A DNA stretch of 64,000 nt from Leidyana gryllorum EB-2025a. Its lineage: Eukaryota > Apicomplexa. Below, in pieces: positions 41,982-54,400 of the stretch. A model generated the notes under the pieces. It was not told where the DNA came from, made no database searches, and worked only from the letters and a program-made list of their open reading frames with translations. Both the position numbers and the translations under genes were made by a program. The DNA lies in NCBI GenBank assembly GCA_048772705.1, contig JBLWGC010000043.1, forward strand, positions 489,169 to 553,168, given 5' to 3'. The number at the start of each line of letters is the position of its first letter. The stretch's first letter is position 1.

Positions 41982-43448
41982 TTAAGCGACAACTGCGGAC
42001 TTGGGAGGTGGAACGAGTTCGGTCGGTGCAGCGGTAACCGAAGGTGACGATGACGACTTGTCCTCCCCAACTTCTTCACTTTCCGCTGGAATAACTTGGC
42101 CTGTGGCCATCACAGTCTGTGGCAAACGCATATCTCCTTGTGGAACCACCTGTGCCAATACTTCGCGCTGCTGATCACGCAGCCGAGCTTGGAACGAATT
42201 GAACTGCACCGATACTTGTGGAACAAACTCAGCACCTTCAACCCCATCAATCATTAGCTTTAAACGCTGCCGAACATCATTTCGGAGTCCGTTGTGGTCA
42301 CCATTTGTGACCCACACACCGATAACCAGTTCCTGAGATTCACAAAGCTATCAGTGACGAACATTTCGGAGTTATACTCGGGCGACAACACATTGGAACC
42401 CACAGACAGCATGGAGACACGACGAATGGCATACATCTAACACAGAACGACCAGTCATATGTGTGCGACCGGTCGCTCGCACTCCCAAACACCCACACAC
42501 ACAGATACGTTTGGCAGATGGAAAGGGCAAAATATCGCAAATATAGACCAGTGGCGAGTGCCGACGGAACTTGAGTAGCATTAGAATGCACGTAATTGGA
42601 GGGTATATGCATATAGACGTCGCTTTATGTAATCTTACCCTCGATCGAACACTACAAACAGCTCCCACAATCTCCGGCAGTTCAAAATTCTCTCCAATGA
42701 GGTTAAGCACACACTCTTCCCATAGGGCATCGACGAACTGGCCCAATTGCGAATCTTTGTCGACAGATGTGGGAGCTTTTGCGGGATTGTTGGTCGAAGA
42801 CGCTGGGCGACGGTTTCCACGAGGTCCACCTCTTTCTCGCCGAATGCGCATGACGAATCTTCCGCCATTTGGGAATGCCTGTTTAAAAAGTGAATAAGAA
42901 CAAGCGTGGGCGGGGGCTTTTGGCCCCGTTGTTTCGAGCTTACCTCCCACATTGGTTTCATATACTTCCTGAAGATGGCTAGGTTGCTCTCCGGGCCCAT
43001 TTGTGAGGGTTTCTCAAGACCTGACCATACTCTGCGGGGAGGGGAGGAGCGATAGTGAGTATTTTGCAGGGAGCACTCACTTGAAGAATTGCTCTACTGT
43101 ACCGAAGTGCGCGTGTTCTTTCAAGTCGCGCTCATAAAGATTTGCTGCAGCACTGGCAGGTGAAAGACCTCCTGCATCCTTTTCGAGGAGCTGCTGGCGA
43201 CACAAAGCTGTAATCTTTGTTCCTGTGACTCGGGGGTAACTCCAGATTGTCCACTCGGTCTCTAAGGCGTGTTCGCCGGGTGGGCAATCGATAGTGGCGG
43301 AGTGGCGGTGTTCAGGTGGGCGAAAAGGATTGGTGGGCTCTTTGGGTCTTGTGTGGATAGTGGGGGCCCATTTTCGGCCTACAGACGACCAAGTTGGGGG
43401 AGTAGCCCGCGAGTCTTCCCCTCCTGCGTCTAATGGTTTGGAAGCCAT
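41982..43448 (-). CDS. eIF4E-family cap-binding protein, class II (4EHP)-like
   Basis: Four exons (43448-43081, 43031-42944, 42878-42639, 42332-41982) close in phase to 348 residues. The eIF4E fold is clear: ETEWTIWSYPR, FGTVEQFFKVWSGLEKP, KPMWE (the second cap-stacking tryptophan), FPNGGRFVMRIRRER, LWEECVLNLIGE, GVWVTNGDHNG. Where eIF4E class I has its first cap tryptophan there is a tyrosine context (LYERDLKEH), as in 4EHP proteins, which often repress translation. Two features are unusual: a long C-terminal tail of about 70 residues rich in glutamine, proline and acidic residues, and a 306-nt third intron, the longest in the window. Confidence 0.85.
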
Positions 43449-43499
43449 AATAAAGAATTTTGTGTGGATCTTTTCTGGCGAGGGACCAATCGTTAAGGA

Positions 43500-44373
43500 A
43501 TGCGAGAACCCTGCCTATCCGTATGCGCAGGAGTGTCGGTGTTTTCGGCTCTACTACTTCTACTGTGGGCGATCGCACTCAGAACTCATGTGATCACCCT
43601 CGAACACATCCCCTCGTCCAATAAGGAGAGCACAGCAAACAGTTTCATTGGAGCGGCGCTGATATATGTCGCTGTTGCCGCGTTGTGCCTGTGGCAATTA
43701 TTCAGATTCGATCCCTCAGCCCTCCAAGGTGCGTACACCCTCCTTGCCCCCACAAAACTACACCCTCTCTGCTAACAGCGAGGACGGCGGCGACGATGAC
43801 CGATCGGCACCTCTGTCGTCGCTGTTGGGTGAATGTGTGTCTCATCGATCTCATTACATTAACTGGTGCTATGCAAAATGTCGCTGGAATGAGCGGTCCC
43901 AGCGACAATCTTCTCTCCTTGTTGGTGGCGGCACCGAGGCAGAGTGTCACCCTTCTGATATGTGCCTCTGCCTCGTCCTGCTGCTCGCTTGCCTCTCTCT
44001 CTCTCTCTTTCGCTGTCTCTCTCGCTTTCTGGTCTCTCTCTTGCACTTTCTCACTTGCACACACTCTTCTCTCACTTACACACACTCTTTCTGTCCCGTG
44101 TCTCCAAGTGTGTGTGTGGTCCCTTTTGTGTGTTCAGTTCGCGCGCGCGTCTGGTGCCAATTCCAGTCTGCAGATTCTAAACTCCTGGAAGATGCCGAGG
44201 CCAAATTAGCTGATCGCGCACCTAGATTGTCTGAAGCAGCAAGAAAGCTGGCCGTTAGAGTGCGGCGGGACTTGCACAGTACGGGTTTGGCAGATCCTTT
44301 GTTGGAGGATGCCGGCCAACTGTCACTACATTTGCGAGCTTTGAAGGAAAACACTCATCAGGGGCGTCGATGA
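43500..44373 (+). CDS. Membrane protein with charged C-terminal helix, 3' exons uncertain
   Basis: Exon 43500-43728 encodes two hydrophobic helices (VSVFSALLLLLWAIAL, GAALIYVAVAALCLW). A 50-nt intron leads to an exon from 43779 with a third hydrophobic or cysteine-bearing segment (CWVNVCLIDLITL). A long pyrimidine-rich stretch (43975-44140) then looks like intron sequence before a last exon reading DSKLLEDAEAKLADRAP to the stop at 44373. I could not fix the donor of that intron. Function unknown. It is divergent from the eIF4E gene by 51 bases. Confidence 0.55.
43982..44005. repeat. CT microsatellite
   Basis: A run of ct dinucleotides lies within the presumed last intron of the membrane-protein gene, probably acting as its polypyrimidine-rich stretch. 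Confidence 0.7.
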
Positions 44374-44415
44374 AGCGTCATTTTTTATATATAACGAATG
44401 AAAAGGAGCTACAAA

Positions 44416-44673
44416 TCAGCAGCAAGCACCTCTTGGCTTCTTGTGAAAGGTTTTGGTGGTAGGCCTGCTATTGAGCAGGGGCGGGGCCCAGTTTACCATT
44501 CCAGCAACCAGGGCAGCACTCTCTGGGTCGTCGATGAGGTCCCTCGTCAAAGTCTGGAAGTTATGGGGTACGGGCGCCGTAAGTGATGCAGACGAGGAAC
44601 AGCTCGACGATGACGAGCTACTGGGGGTGGAAGAAGAGTAGGACGACGAGGATGTAGTAGATCCGTGCCTCAT
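44416..44673 (-). CDS. Small serine-rich ORF
   Basis: An 85-residue frame. The first 30 residues are almost all serine and threonine. The rest (HNFQTLTRDLIDDPESAALV) looks helical and ordered, and the end is basic with two cysteines. It is convergent with the gene ending at 44373 and divergent from the one starting at 44787, and it fills an otherwise empty gap. No family recognised. Confidence 0.45.
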   Translation of the reverse strand: MRHGSTTSSSSYSSSTPSSSSSSSCSSSASLTAPVPHNFQTLTRDLIDDPESAALVAGMVNWAPPLLNSRPTTKTFHKKPRGACC

Positions 44674-44786
44674 GGCGACGAAAAATTATTGTGTGGACCT
44701 TTAGCGTAGCAAGAGCGAGCGAGCTGCAAGAGCGCCAGTCACTAATGTTGAACGTTCCAAAATCGGGGAGACTATCCAACATTTGA

Positions 44787-47700
44787 ATGGCTGGAGAAAG
44801 AGTGCCACCAGAAACAGGACCTGCCTCTGAAGTAAGCCCACTCTAACACACCCAACAACGACATTTATTTCAGCCTTTCCATCTGGTGGCACTACTTTCG
44901 GATCTTCGGTCCTCGCTCTCAGATGTGCTGCATAGTACTCGCTGGCTTCCTTCCTCCCAGAGAGACAATTATTCCCCCCCTGACCTGTAAGTCCTCCGCT
45001 CCGCAGATATGCACACCACCCCTCAGAGATGATCTGGAGGACCAAATCCCACCTCCTCTCCTACGTGAAAGCTGTTCGGGAGCCGCGGATGTCTTTCTCC
45101 ATCGTCAATGGCGCTTGAGCGCGGCGCAAACCTTCGCACACGCCGTCACCGCTACTCTCAAACAGAAACGTCAAGCGGATACATCTTGGCGAACCCGGGC
45201 TCTCAATAACGCTGCACGAGCCTTCTGGCTCGAAGCGGCTTCTCAACGGTCCTGGCCCTCCAAACTCGCCAAGGTGCGCCTCGCTTGTGAAGTGCCTGTG
45301 TTCGAACGGCCGACCCCTGACTCCTCGCCGCCCCTCCGCGCAGGCTCTAAGCGCCTCCGCTCACCGAACTTCCGGTCTGGGCGCGAGAAACGGAGGCGGT
45401 CGAATACCAATGACATTGTTGTTCCTGCGGTTAACACACGTACGGTGACGGGGGACGCCTCATCGCTCGTCTTTGGCCTTTCTGTCGCCGACCTCCCCGC
45501 TACAGATACTGTTTGGGACTCTCGTGATCGCAGCACACGCACTTCGTCACCATCAGAGGTGGATCGATATGCACAGCGCTATATATATGATATGCTTCGG
45601 CCCTGTCTCGGCGACTTTGAACCCACCAGCAGCAGCCCCAGCCCGCCAGCAGCCGCCGTTGAAGCTTCTCCAGACCCATCTGTTCCGGGACCAGAGCGAG
45701 AGCCGCAGCTTGTTCGGACCCGGATAAGGGTACCATGTCCGCGTTACAAACCCCCCAATGAAGGTGAGAGGCCGGAGACTCTTTGTGATGCATAAATCGT
45801 TGTTCCCCCACCATCAGCAGTCGGACCAGTCATAATGCCCTCCAAAGCCGTTGACACTGCTCGCGAGCTTGTATGGGCGAATAAGTCGAATTTGATCTTG
45901 TCACAGTACCCAGCTCTGCTTGAAAGTATCGCAGACCCCGGAGTCATTTGGCCCGAGAAGTCGTGGTGCCCTCCGAATGCGCCTCCCGCAGAGCTCGTAG
46001 AAATTGTAACGTCCAAAACGTGTGGAGACTTTAGGAGGAGTGCGTGGGCAAGTCGAAAGGTTGTGTGCGAGTCGGTATTACGCGTTCAGGCGGTTCGTTC
46101 GAAGGTTGCGGACGGCAGTCGCCGGAGTCTCCAAGTAGTCACAGCCAAGCTGCACGAAGCTCAAACTATGGATACCACAGTAGCGGTGATCTCGCCGCAT
46201 ACCGTCGCTGACATAGGGCTTATGGCGGCAATAACTCTCACTGGATGGACCTGGCCGCCGGAATTAGTGTCTGCGTGGATCACTATGTGTCGATTCCGAC
46301 AGCTGCAGACTGTCGGGAGCATGCGGCTATCCGCAGAACTCAAACAGCGTGTCATGTCTTTCACCAAGAATGTGGAGGATATGGGGGTCATTGACGACAA
46401 TGTGAACATAACACCTCTCATAATCCAGGATTATGCTGCGCACGTCGTTGCAAAGATTGGAGAACCAGCCGAGTGGGCCAACAAAGTCATCGGAGAATTA
46501 GTACGCTTCACTCAAGTTGGAGGCTCGTGGTCGGAAGTCACTGATCCCAAACGACCCGCCACACTCGTCTTACCCCTCGAGGCTCTCTACTTTGTCATAA
46601 GACGTAATAATCGGGAAAAACGGAGGGGACGAGCGGCTGTGGAAGCTCGCCGCTCGGGCTTCGACTTGGAAAGAGCCCTGCAACCTACGGAGACGCCCAC
46701 CGCACCAACAATACCTCCCGTGCCCGCGGTTTCAAGTCGGTACGCCGGACTCGTTAGTCGGCTGCCTTTATGGGCGAGTCCCTTTCGTAAAGCTGTTCTC
46801 GCTCCGAATCCTCGCGATCTATGGGACATAACTCTCCCTCTGCTCGGGGCTTTCAACCAATTCGGTGGAGCACTCATCAATGTTTCGGACCGTCGGTCTG
46901 ACCGCGCAGGTATGTTACACTTTGTCTTTGTGCCGCAGAGGAGCAATGGGTGAATCCAATTTATACTCTGCCCCCCCTCTCCTCCTCCTCAAACTCTCTC
47001 AGTCGTCTCGTCCTCAATTCTCCTATTCTCTTCAGATTTTGCGAGTCGTTTCATGACGCCGGAACAAATGGCAGACTTTCAGCGACCCATTCTCTTTGTT
47101 CGGATGACCCGATTTCTGCCGGTGGTGACCAACGACGTCGTGTCAGGCGGAGGGGGTGGGACGGAGAGTACGTCTCTGTCGGCTCGGTGCAATAAAGTGG
47201 CCATTGGTCCAACGTCTCCTGCTGCTGCCAGTGGATCCAACGAAGCTCAGGCGCTGTGTGCAGATCAAATGTCTCTTCCGACTACGGTATGCATCAAAGC
47301 CGCCAATCGGACGGGGAAGACTTTGGAGATAATTTGGGATCCGTATGAAGAGTATTACTTGTGGCGTGCCGTAGCGGACCAAGTTCGATATCGTTTCCGT
47401 GCACAGACCGACAGCGCTCGGCCAATCGATGACGAGTTCCTGAATCGGATGCATGAGGAGATGGTGGCTTATCTATCGCAATGGGGCACAGCAGTCAAAG
47501 CGTTGAGCTCCTCTGCAGGCGGGGGAGCCGGACTGCCGGGACGGAATCGCTGTTGGTGGCCCCGGATCGTTCACTACTTTGTTGACACGAATTGGGAGTA
47601 TGTGGCCCACGTAGTGAACACGAGTGTGTTGCCATTTGCCCGCTGCCGATCCTCGGAAGCGTGTAAGGCCAAATTCATTTCTCTTCTCTTCGAATACGTG

Positions 47701-50329
47701 GCTGGAGGCTTGAGTTTAGCGCCTCCGGATCCAACTCGAGCGAGCGGGGGCAACGATCACCCACTAGACACACGACAGAAGGGTAGTGCGAACGGCGGCA
47801 ACGTCGTCGCCAAGGCGTGGAATCGGATCGAGGAGATCGTCATAGCGAAGCCAAAGGAGCGGTGGAAAAATGGCGACGAAAGTGCACAGTTGGCTCACAC
47901 ATGGTGTGCCGGAGACCTTTTGGTGTCATATGTCCAAGATGACCCTGTGGCTGAAACATATAATGTATGGGGTGACGATTTGTGGGAAGAGGGGCTGCAT
48001 AAGGCCTCAGCTAAAGCCACTGATGAAAGTACTAATAATGTGATCGGCTTTGAGTGGGTCAAAGAGCGAGCTGGGGCGCTGGCACGAGTCCCGGAATTGG
48101 CTGAGGTGCCATTACAGTTACACGAGATTGATCATTTTGAGGTCAACGAAGACGAAGAAGACGAGTTACGTCGCAAATTTGACGCTGAATGGGAAGATGA
48201 AGATGAGTTAAGTGGCTTCAGACCTCCAGGAACCACCACCGGTGGTGCAATGACTCACGCGTCTCACCACTTTTCAACAGCAACACATCGTGGAAGTGTC
48301 GCTGACTCGACGAAAGTCTCTGAGACTATGGAAGAAGGTGCCAAAGGCCATTTATTGGAAGAATCTCAGCTTCAACGACTGCACTCTTTCTTTACTTCTA
48401 TCGCTGATTCGGCCAAGGCTCTGCCAGCCCAAGGACGGGGTGGCGGCTGGTTCGCTACACTCGAAGCGCAGGTGGCTCGTCTCCAGTTGGGCAAGACGTT
48501 CACTCACTTCAAAACCCAAGGATTGGTGTCTCTATCGGCCGTCTCCGCACTGGAACCCAACACTCTGTCTGGAAACTCAACTTACACTGCAACCAATCCG
48601 GCTGTGGGTACCACTTCCACTGACTTGACGGTCTCAGAAGCAGACTATTTGGTGAGACTGCTCAACCTAGGGATTTTGGGCGATCAAGCCGGAAGACTGA
48701 TGAGAGTTCTGATTTTGTTACACAGCGAAGCCGAGAAAAGGAAGCGAGGACAGTGCATATCACACGAGAACTTTGTTATGGAGAAGTCTCTTCGAAACCT
48801 CATTGGTGCTCCTGAGTGTCTCGCACTGGTTCAGGCAATGAGAGACTATATGCAGTCCAAAGGGGCAATCGACCTCAATCAAGCGCCTCCGACGGCCGTC
48901 CACTCACAAATCCAGCAGAAATACCATCGTCTATTACTGCCGGTCTGCGAGTCGCAGAGTCGATGGGCTCATGAGACATTTGTCGCGGGTGGCACTCTCA
49001 GTGCCCTCCCCTGCTACATGGCTGAGAAGGCAGATGAACCCACCTTCATTCCTCCTCCATTGGCTCCTCTGCTCAAGTTGATGGCCGTGAGCGTATCTGG
49101 ACGGGTCGGATTCGACATGCTCACTAAGACCCCCATTCTGTACGCTACTGGTCACACTGCAGTACCATACATAGGGAGCTTATTGGACCTCAAACGTCCT
49201 CTCCTGCCCGTAAGCCATTTTTCGAATTCGACGTCTCCTCAATGACATTTCCCCCGTTTCTGCAGACCTTCACCTTGCAACCGCTTCAAACTCGTCCTCC
49301 TGCGACACCGGCGGGGCGGCGTAGCGGTAACACGGCCGCTACCAACGCTTCGTTTGACGCCCTATATATAGGACGGGTGTCGCCAGATCAAGCGAATGGT
49401 CATCACATGACGCCCAACATGGGGGAGGGTGCTTCCGATGTGAGTGGGAGGGGTCGATCAGGTGGCTACGGCCAGGCTCCATCGTCTTCCCAATCCAAGC
49501 GGATGGCTTCCACCGCTAATCACCAAATTAGCCCTCAACAACGGAGTAACCGTCCCGCCACTCGACCTGTCAGTATCCTGACCCCTCCGATGGTCCCACT
49601 GGGAGGAGGTTACTACGCTCCTCAAGCCCCACCCCCGCAAGCCCAAGCTACCCTCCCCGATCGACCAGCAGTCTTACCAAACCCGTGGGTCAAGTCGGAA
49701 GCCACTGCAGCCTATCCCCGAGATTTCACGGCCCGTCCCCCAGACCCCACTGTCCCTCCCCAATATGCTATGCCGCCGGGTGCAAACGTAAGTCGTCGGT
49801 CGAGAGGAAAGTTCGTCAAAGCTCATGTTTTGTTCAGATGTATATGCACATGTCAGGACACTATCAAGCACCTCCTCAAGCCGCGGCGGCATGGCCACCA
49901 CCCAGCCCGTCGGGCCCCGCGCAGGGGCGTGGACACCCGCCCCGTTATATGACTCAGCCGACGCCGCATCAATGGGGTGGCGGTCCTGCCCCTGGCTACT
50001 TGGGAGTTAAAGGCGGGGCATATATGCCCCAACAGTATGCGGCCGGGCCCGGAGCTCCGGGCGGGCCAGCCTCTTACACCGGATATCCCCAGGCTCCGTC
50101 TGCGGCGCCCCAAATGGGCGACTACTTTGGTCGGAGTGGAGCTTCGCCATCAGCAGCAACAGGTCCAGGTCAGCGGCTCCCCCCCATGTACGTAGATCCT
50201 ACCTCGCAATATCCACGGGGCCCCCAACATAGAGCACCACCCCAGTATTACCGTCCCCCTGACTATCCCGGGCAAGTCCCTCCACCCTACTATGACACGA
50301 GGAATACACAGTGGCGTCCCCCGATGTGA
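44787..50329 (+). CDS. Very large unrecognised protein with proline/tyrosine-rich tail
   Basis: Seven exons (44787-44831, 44874-44986, 45027-45763, 45821-46909, 47036-49209, 49266-49787, 49838-50329) close in phase to 1,723 residues; introns are 40-126 nt. The first 1,300 or so residues are mostly helical, with segments such as SLSDVLHSTRWLPSSQRDN, GLMAAITLTGWTWPPELVS and YYLWRAVADQVRYRF, and an acidic patch around NEDEEDELRRKF. The last 350 are proline-, glutamine-, tyrosine- and glycine-rich, ending PPYYDTRNTQWRPPM. The size and tail suggest a scaffold of a nuclear complex, but I recognise no family. Separate frames at 44923, 45835, 47053 and 49242 are its exons. Confidence 0.72.
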
Positions 50330-50464
50330 ATAATGCATGATTTCTTCCCATCAAATCGTACACACACTAACCCAAACGCGAAGTTGTTGGGAAACTGAAA
50401 TAATAAGGCGGTGGGTCGGTCACTGAGGGGGGAATTCTCTTTTGATGGCACCAAGAGCAGTCCT

Positions 50465-51329
50465 TCAAACCATAGGTTGTACTGGAGTGGTTCCTGGCCC
50501 TCTGAACATCGGTATTGAGCGGTCCCCGTAGCGTTGATACAGTGGAGCCAAATGCTCCTCGGGCAGGTCGGGATTGGCTGCGCGTAGTTGAGCGTTGAAT
50601 TGTGAGGGTGGCATCTGCACCGGACGAGTCTCTTCCGTCTTCTCTCCGGCAATAAGGTTTCGTTCCACAGGAACCGGAACATAGACTTCGACGGGCACCG
50701 TGTAGGGCACATACTTTTTGACCTTCACCACCTGCTGATGTTGGTCCGACTCGACCACGTGGGGCTTGAAGACTTGCGATACAACGGTGGGAACTTCCTC
50801 GTCAATATATTTGTTCACCACTTTCTCGTTGACGACCTCATAGGGTCTCTTGACTTCAATGATCTTTCCCTGAACCTCCACTTCCCGCACGACTTCTTTA
50901 ATCTCAACTTTCGGGACGTATTGAATAACCTCCTTGGGCACTTCAACAATCTACAACACCCACAAAAGCATAAATAGAGTGATAAACCAACGTCGCTTGG
51001 AGGAAGGGGGGGGAGAATTTGAAGTTTTGGGGATTTGAAGGTTGGGACGACTTACCCGAGTCACTGGTACGTGAACAATCTTCTCGACATATTCAGGGAC
51101 CTCCACCACTTTTTCCACAACTTGAACTCGGGGAACCTCTATGACCTTTTCTTGCACTTGAGTGACAATCTTCGGCACAACGCGCTCGGTGTAAACCACT
51201 TTCTTCACTGGAACTTTAACGATGCGTTCGGTTGGCACTTCAACCTGTGTAGTATTGCAGCAACTGCTGTCTCAACCATAACAAGCGTACCTCCTGGTAA
51301 GTTATCTTTTCCTGAGGAGCACGATCCAT
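50465..51329 (-). CDS. Alveolin (inner membrane complex / subpellicular network protein)
   Basis: Three exons (51329-51291, 51244-51056, 50950-50465) close in phase to 237 residues; introns are 46 and 105 nt. Nearly the whole protein is the alveolin repeat, with valine-, proline-, lysine- and glutamate-rich blocks: TERVVPKIVTQVQEKVIEVP, VEVPEYVEKIVHVPVT, VPKVEIKEVVREVEV, KKYVPYTVPVEVYVPVPVE. A short glutamine-rich C-terminal extension follows. Alveolins form the filament network under the alveolar sacs and are diagnostic of alveolates. The first exon supplies only MDRAPQEKITYQE. Confidence 0.93.
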
Positions 51330-51471
51330 TCTCTCCGATGTTTTGATTGGCCCAAATGCAACAAGAAGACTGCGACAACCAAAAAAATTCAAACACAGAG
51401 CGCATTGCGCCACCGTCACTATCACTCTGAATTACTAGTCGCAATTGTGCAGACACTCGTCAGCTACCTGC

Positions 51472-54400
51472 TCAAAGCAATCGTGGCAACCGCTTCACCA
51501 AACCAGCCACTCTGCGGAATCTTTCCCCTGCTCCCCTCGCTATCACCCCTGCGCCATTTTCACTCGGGACGTTCACATCGTTCACAGACCGCTGACCGTC
51601 ACCTCCCTCCGACGCCCTATCCAGTAAACACCTCTGAACCTGCTCAAATACCTTTTTGGGACACGGATGGCGGAGCAAAGGCCTAGTCTCCGGCCGTCTC
51701 TCCTCACCTGTCGTCTCCTCGCCGTCTCCCTCCTTTTCCTCACGTATCATGGGATACCGCCCAGACTCGTTCAGCTCACTCACTGCTTGTGCTGCTTGCC
51801 ACTCTTCAATTATACTCTCGGGCAAAGAGGGAAACTGACGGGACTCATTCATTGCCTCAGCCCTTGGTGCAGCTGGCTTACCCTCCTGGGCAGATCGCCC
51901 GGACCCTTCCGGCTCAACAGTCTGTGCCGCTGACCCTCCCTGCTGGGGACACCGCCCGGACCCTTCCGCCTCAGCAGCTCCGGCTTCTTCTTCCCTTTCT
52001 GTCAACATGTAATCCGGCAGGAACGAACGGAACCCCGACCGGGTAGTTTGAGTGGCAGTCTGTGGCTCTGAGCCCTGTTGGATGGGAGAGGGCCCCGAGT
52101 TGTTCCCCTCAGCAGCTTCCCTTAGTGTCGGCGTGTGACCCGGCAGGAACGAACGGAACCCCGACCGCGTAGTCTGTGGCTCTGAGCCCTGTTGGATAGG
52201 AGAGGGCCCCGAGTTGTTCCCCTCAGCAGCTTCCCTTAGTGTCGGCGTGTGACCCGGCAGGAACGAACGGAACCCCGACCGCGTAGTCTGTGGCTCTGAG
52301 CCCTGTTGGATAGGAGAGGGCCCCGAGTTGTTCCCCTCAGCAGCTTCCCTTAGTGTCGGCGTGTGACCCGGCAGGAACGAACGGAACCCCGACCGCGTAG
52401 TCTGTGGCTCTGAGCCCTGTTGGATAGGAGAGGGCCCGGAGTTGTTCCCCTCAGCAGCTTCCCTTAGTGTCGGCGTGTGACCCGGCAGGAACGAACGGAA
52501 CCCCGACCGCGTAGTCTGTGGCTCTGAGCCCTGTTGGATAGGAGAGGGCCCCGAGTTGTTCCCCTCAACGGCTCCGGCAGCTTCCCTTAGTGTCGGCGTG
52601 TGACCCGGCAGGAACGAACGGAACCCCGACCGCGTAGTCTGTGGCTCTGAGCCCTGTTGGATAGGAGAGGGCCCCGAGTTGTTCCCCTCAGCAGCTTCCC
52701 TTAGTGTCGGCGTGTGACCCGGCAGGAACGAACGGAACCCCGACCGCGTAGTCTGTGGCTCTGAGCCCTGTTGGATAGGAGAGGGCCCCGAGTTGTTCCC
52801 CTCAGCAGCTTCCCTTAGTGTCGGCGTGTGACCCGGCAGGAACGAACGGAACCCCGACCGCGTAGTCTGTGGCTCTGAGCCCTGTTGGATAGGAGAGGGC
52901 CCCGAGTTGTTCCCCTCAGCAGCTTCCCTTAGTGTCGGCGTGTGACCCGGCAGGAACGAACGGAACCCCGACCGCGTAGTCTGTGGCTCTGAGCCCTGTT
53001 GGATAGGAGAGGGCCCCGAGTTGTTCCCCTCAGCAGCTTCCCTTAGTGTCGGCGTGTGACCCGGCAGGAACGAACGGAACCCCGACCGCGTAGTCTGTGG
53101 CTCTGAGCCCTGTTGGATAGGAGAGGGCCCCGAGTTGTTCCCCTCAACGGCTCCGGCTGCTTCCCTTAGTGTCGGCGTGTGACCCGGCAGGAACGAACGG
53201 AACCCCGACCGCGTAGTCTGTGGCTCTGAGCCCTGTTGGATAGGAGAGGGCCCCGAGTTGTTCCCCTCAGCAGCTTCCCTTAGTGTCGGCGTGTGACCCG
53301 GCAGGAACGAACGGAACCCCGACCGCGTAGTCTGTGGCTCTGAGCCCTGTTGGATAGGAGAGGGCCCCGAGTTGTTCCCCTCAGCAGCTTCCCTTAGTGT
53401 CGGCGTGTGACCCGGCAGGAACGAACGGAACCCCGACCGCAAGCTTTGAGGTGTTGTGATGCTGCTGAGGGAGTCCATAGTGCACTCGAGGGGTAGAGAG
53501 GAGCCGCTGAAGTGTTCGAACAGCCGTCCGAACAGCCGATCAGGTGTCTCGGCAATGAAGTGAGTTCTCAGGTCTTCTGTTAATTGCGCTAAACCACCTT
53601 CTGTTACCTTCTTGACATGTTCTTCCGATATGTCAGGAAAGAATGGTGGGATCTCTCGTCCTAAAATGTTGTGAAGCGGTTGGGGGCTGACGTCTCCGTG
53701 TGAGAATGAGTCTGGCGCGTCAGTCATGGCCGTGCTGGCGCACGTCCACATCTGTGAGCTCGGAGGCGGCAGAGATGAGCCTCCATTGACTTCTCGATAG
53801 AGCAGTTGTAGTCGATTCAGAATCGTTAACCACTCCTTCTCATTGTGCATGGGCCTCTTTTCGACCTCGCGAGTCTGAGTTGGGACTAATTCCACCTGAT
53901 ACTCTATCTTGTTAGAGTTCTTTCCTGGGTTTGAGAGTTTGACGTCGTACTTGGCGAGGGCAGCGAGTTCCGAAGCCATGACTCCCATCTCTCCTTCGTC
54001 CATGAATTGTGTTGAGGCCCTATAGAGCGCCATAGTGGTGCAGAAGGGAGTGGCAGAGTAACGATTCTCGTGACAGAAGTCCGCGAACCGTTTGGCATTC
54101 GCCAAACACACCTTGTTCATCGACTGGGCGGTGTCGGCAAACGTCTCAAAGAGTCTCGAGCGATCCTTCTGGCTGGACTTGATGGAGAAATTGAATTCCT
54201 TCCCATTGCTAACGACAAAGAACTCGTCCTGCGGCTCGTCCGAGTTTCGTGGCGCCATGGGGGTGTGGCGGTACGGCGACGCGACGGCCGATGACACAAA
54301 CTCCGGGACGTTCAAAATGAGTCCATTGTTCACCACCTCGTGCCGGACTGTGGTGGTCTACGTTACGCGACGGTATGCGTACAACCAGATTGATGTAAGA

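Noticed and set aside
44987-45006. A possible 20-nt intron (gtaagt...ccgcag)
   Set aside because: Splicing there puts the next exon out of frame and hits a stop. Extending to ctcag at 45026 gives a 40-nt intron that closes in phase.
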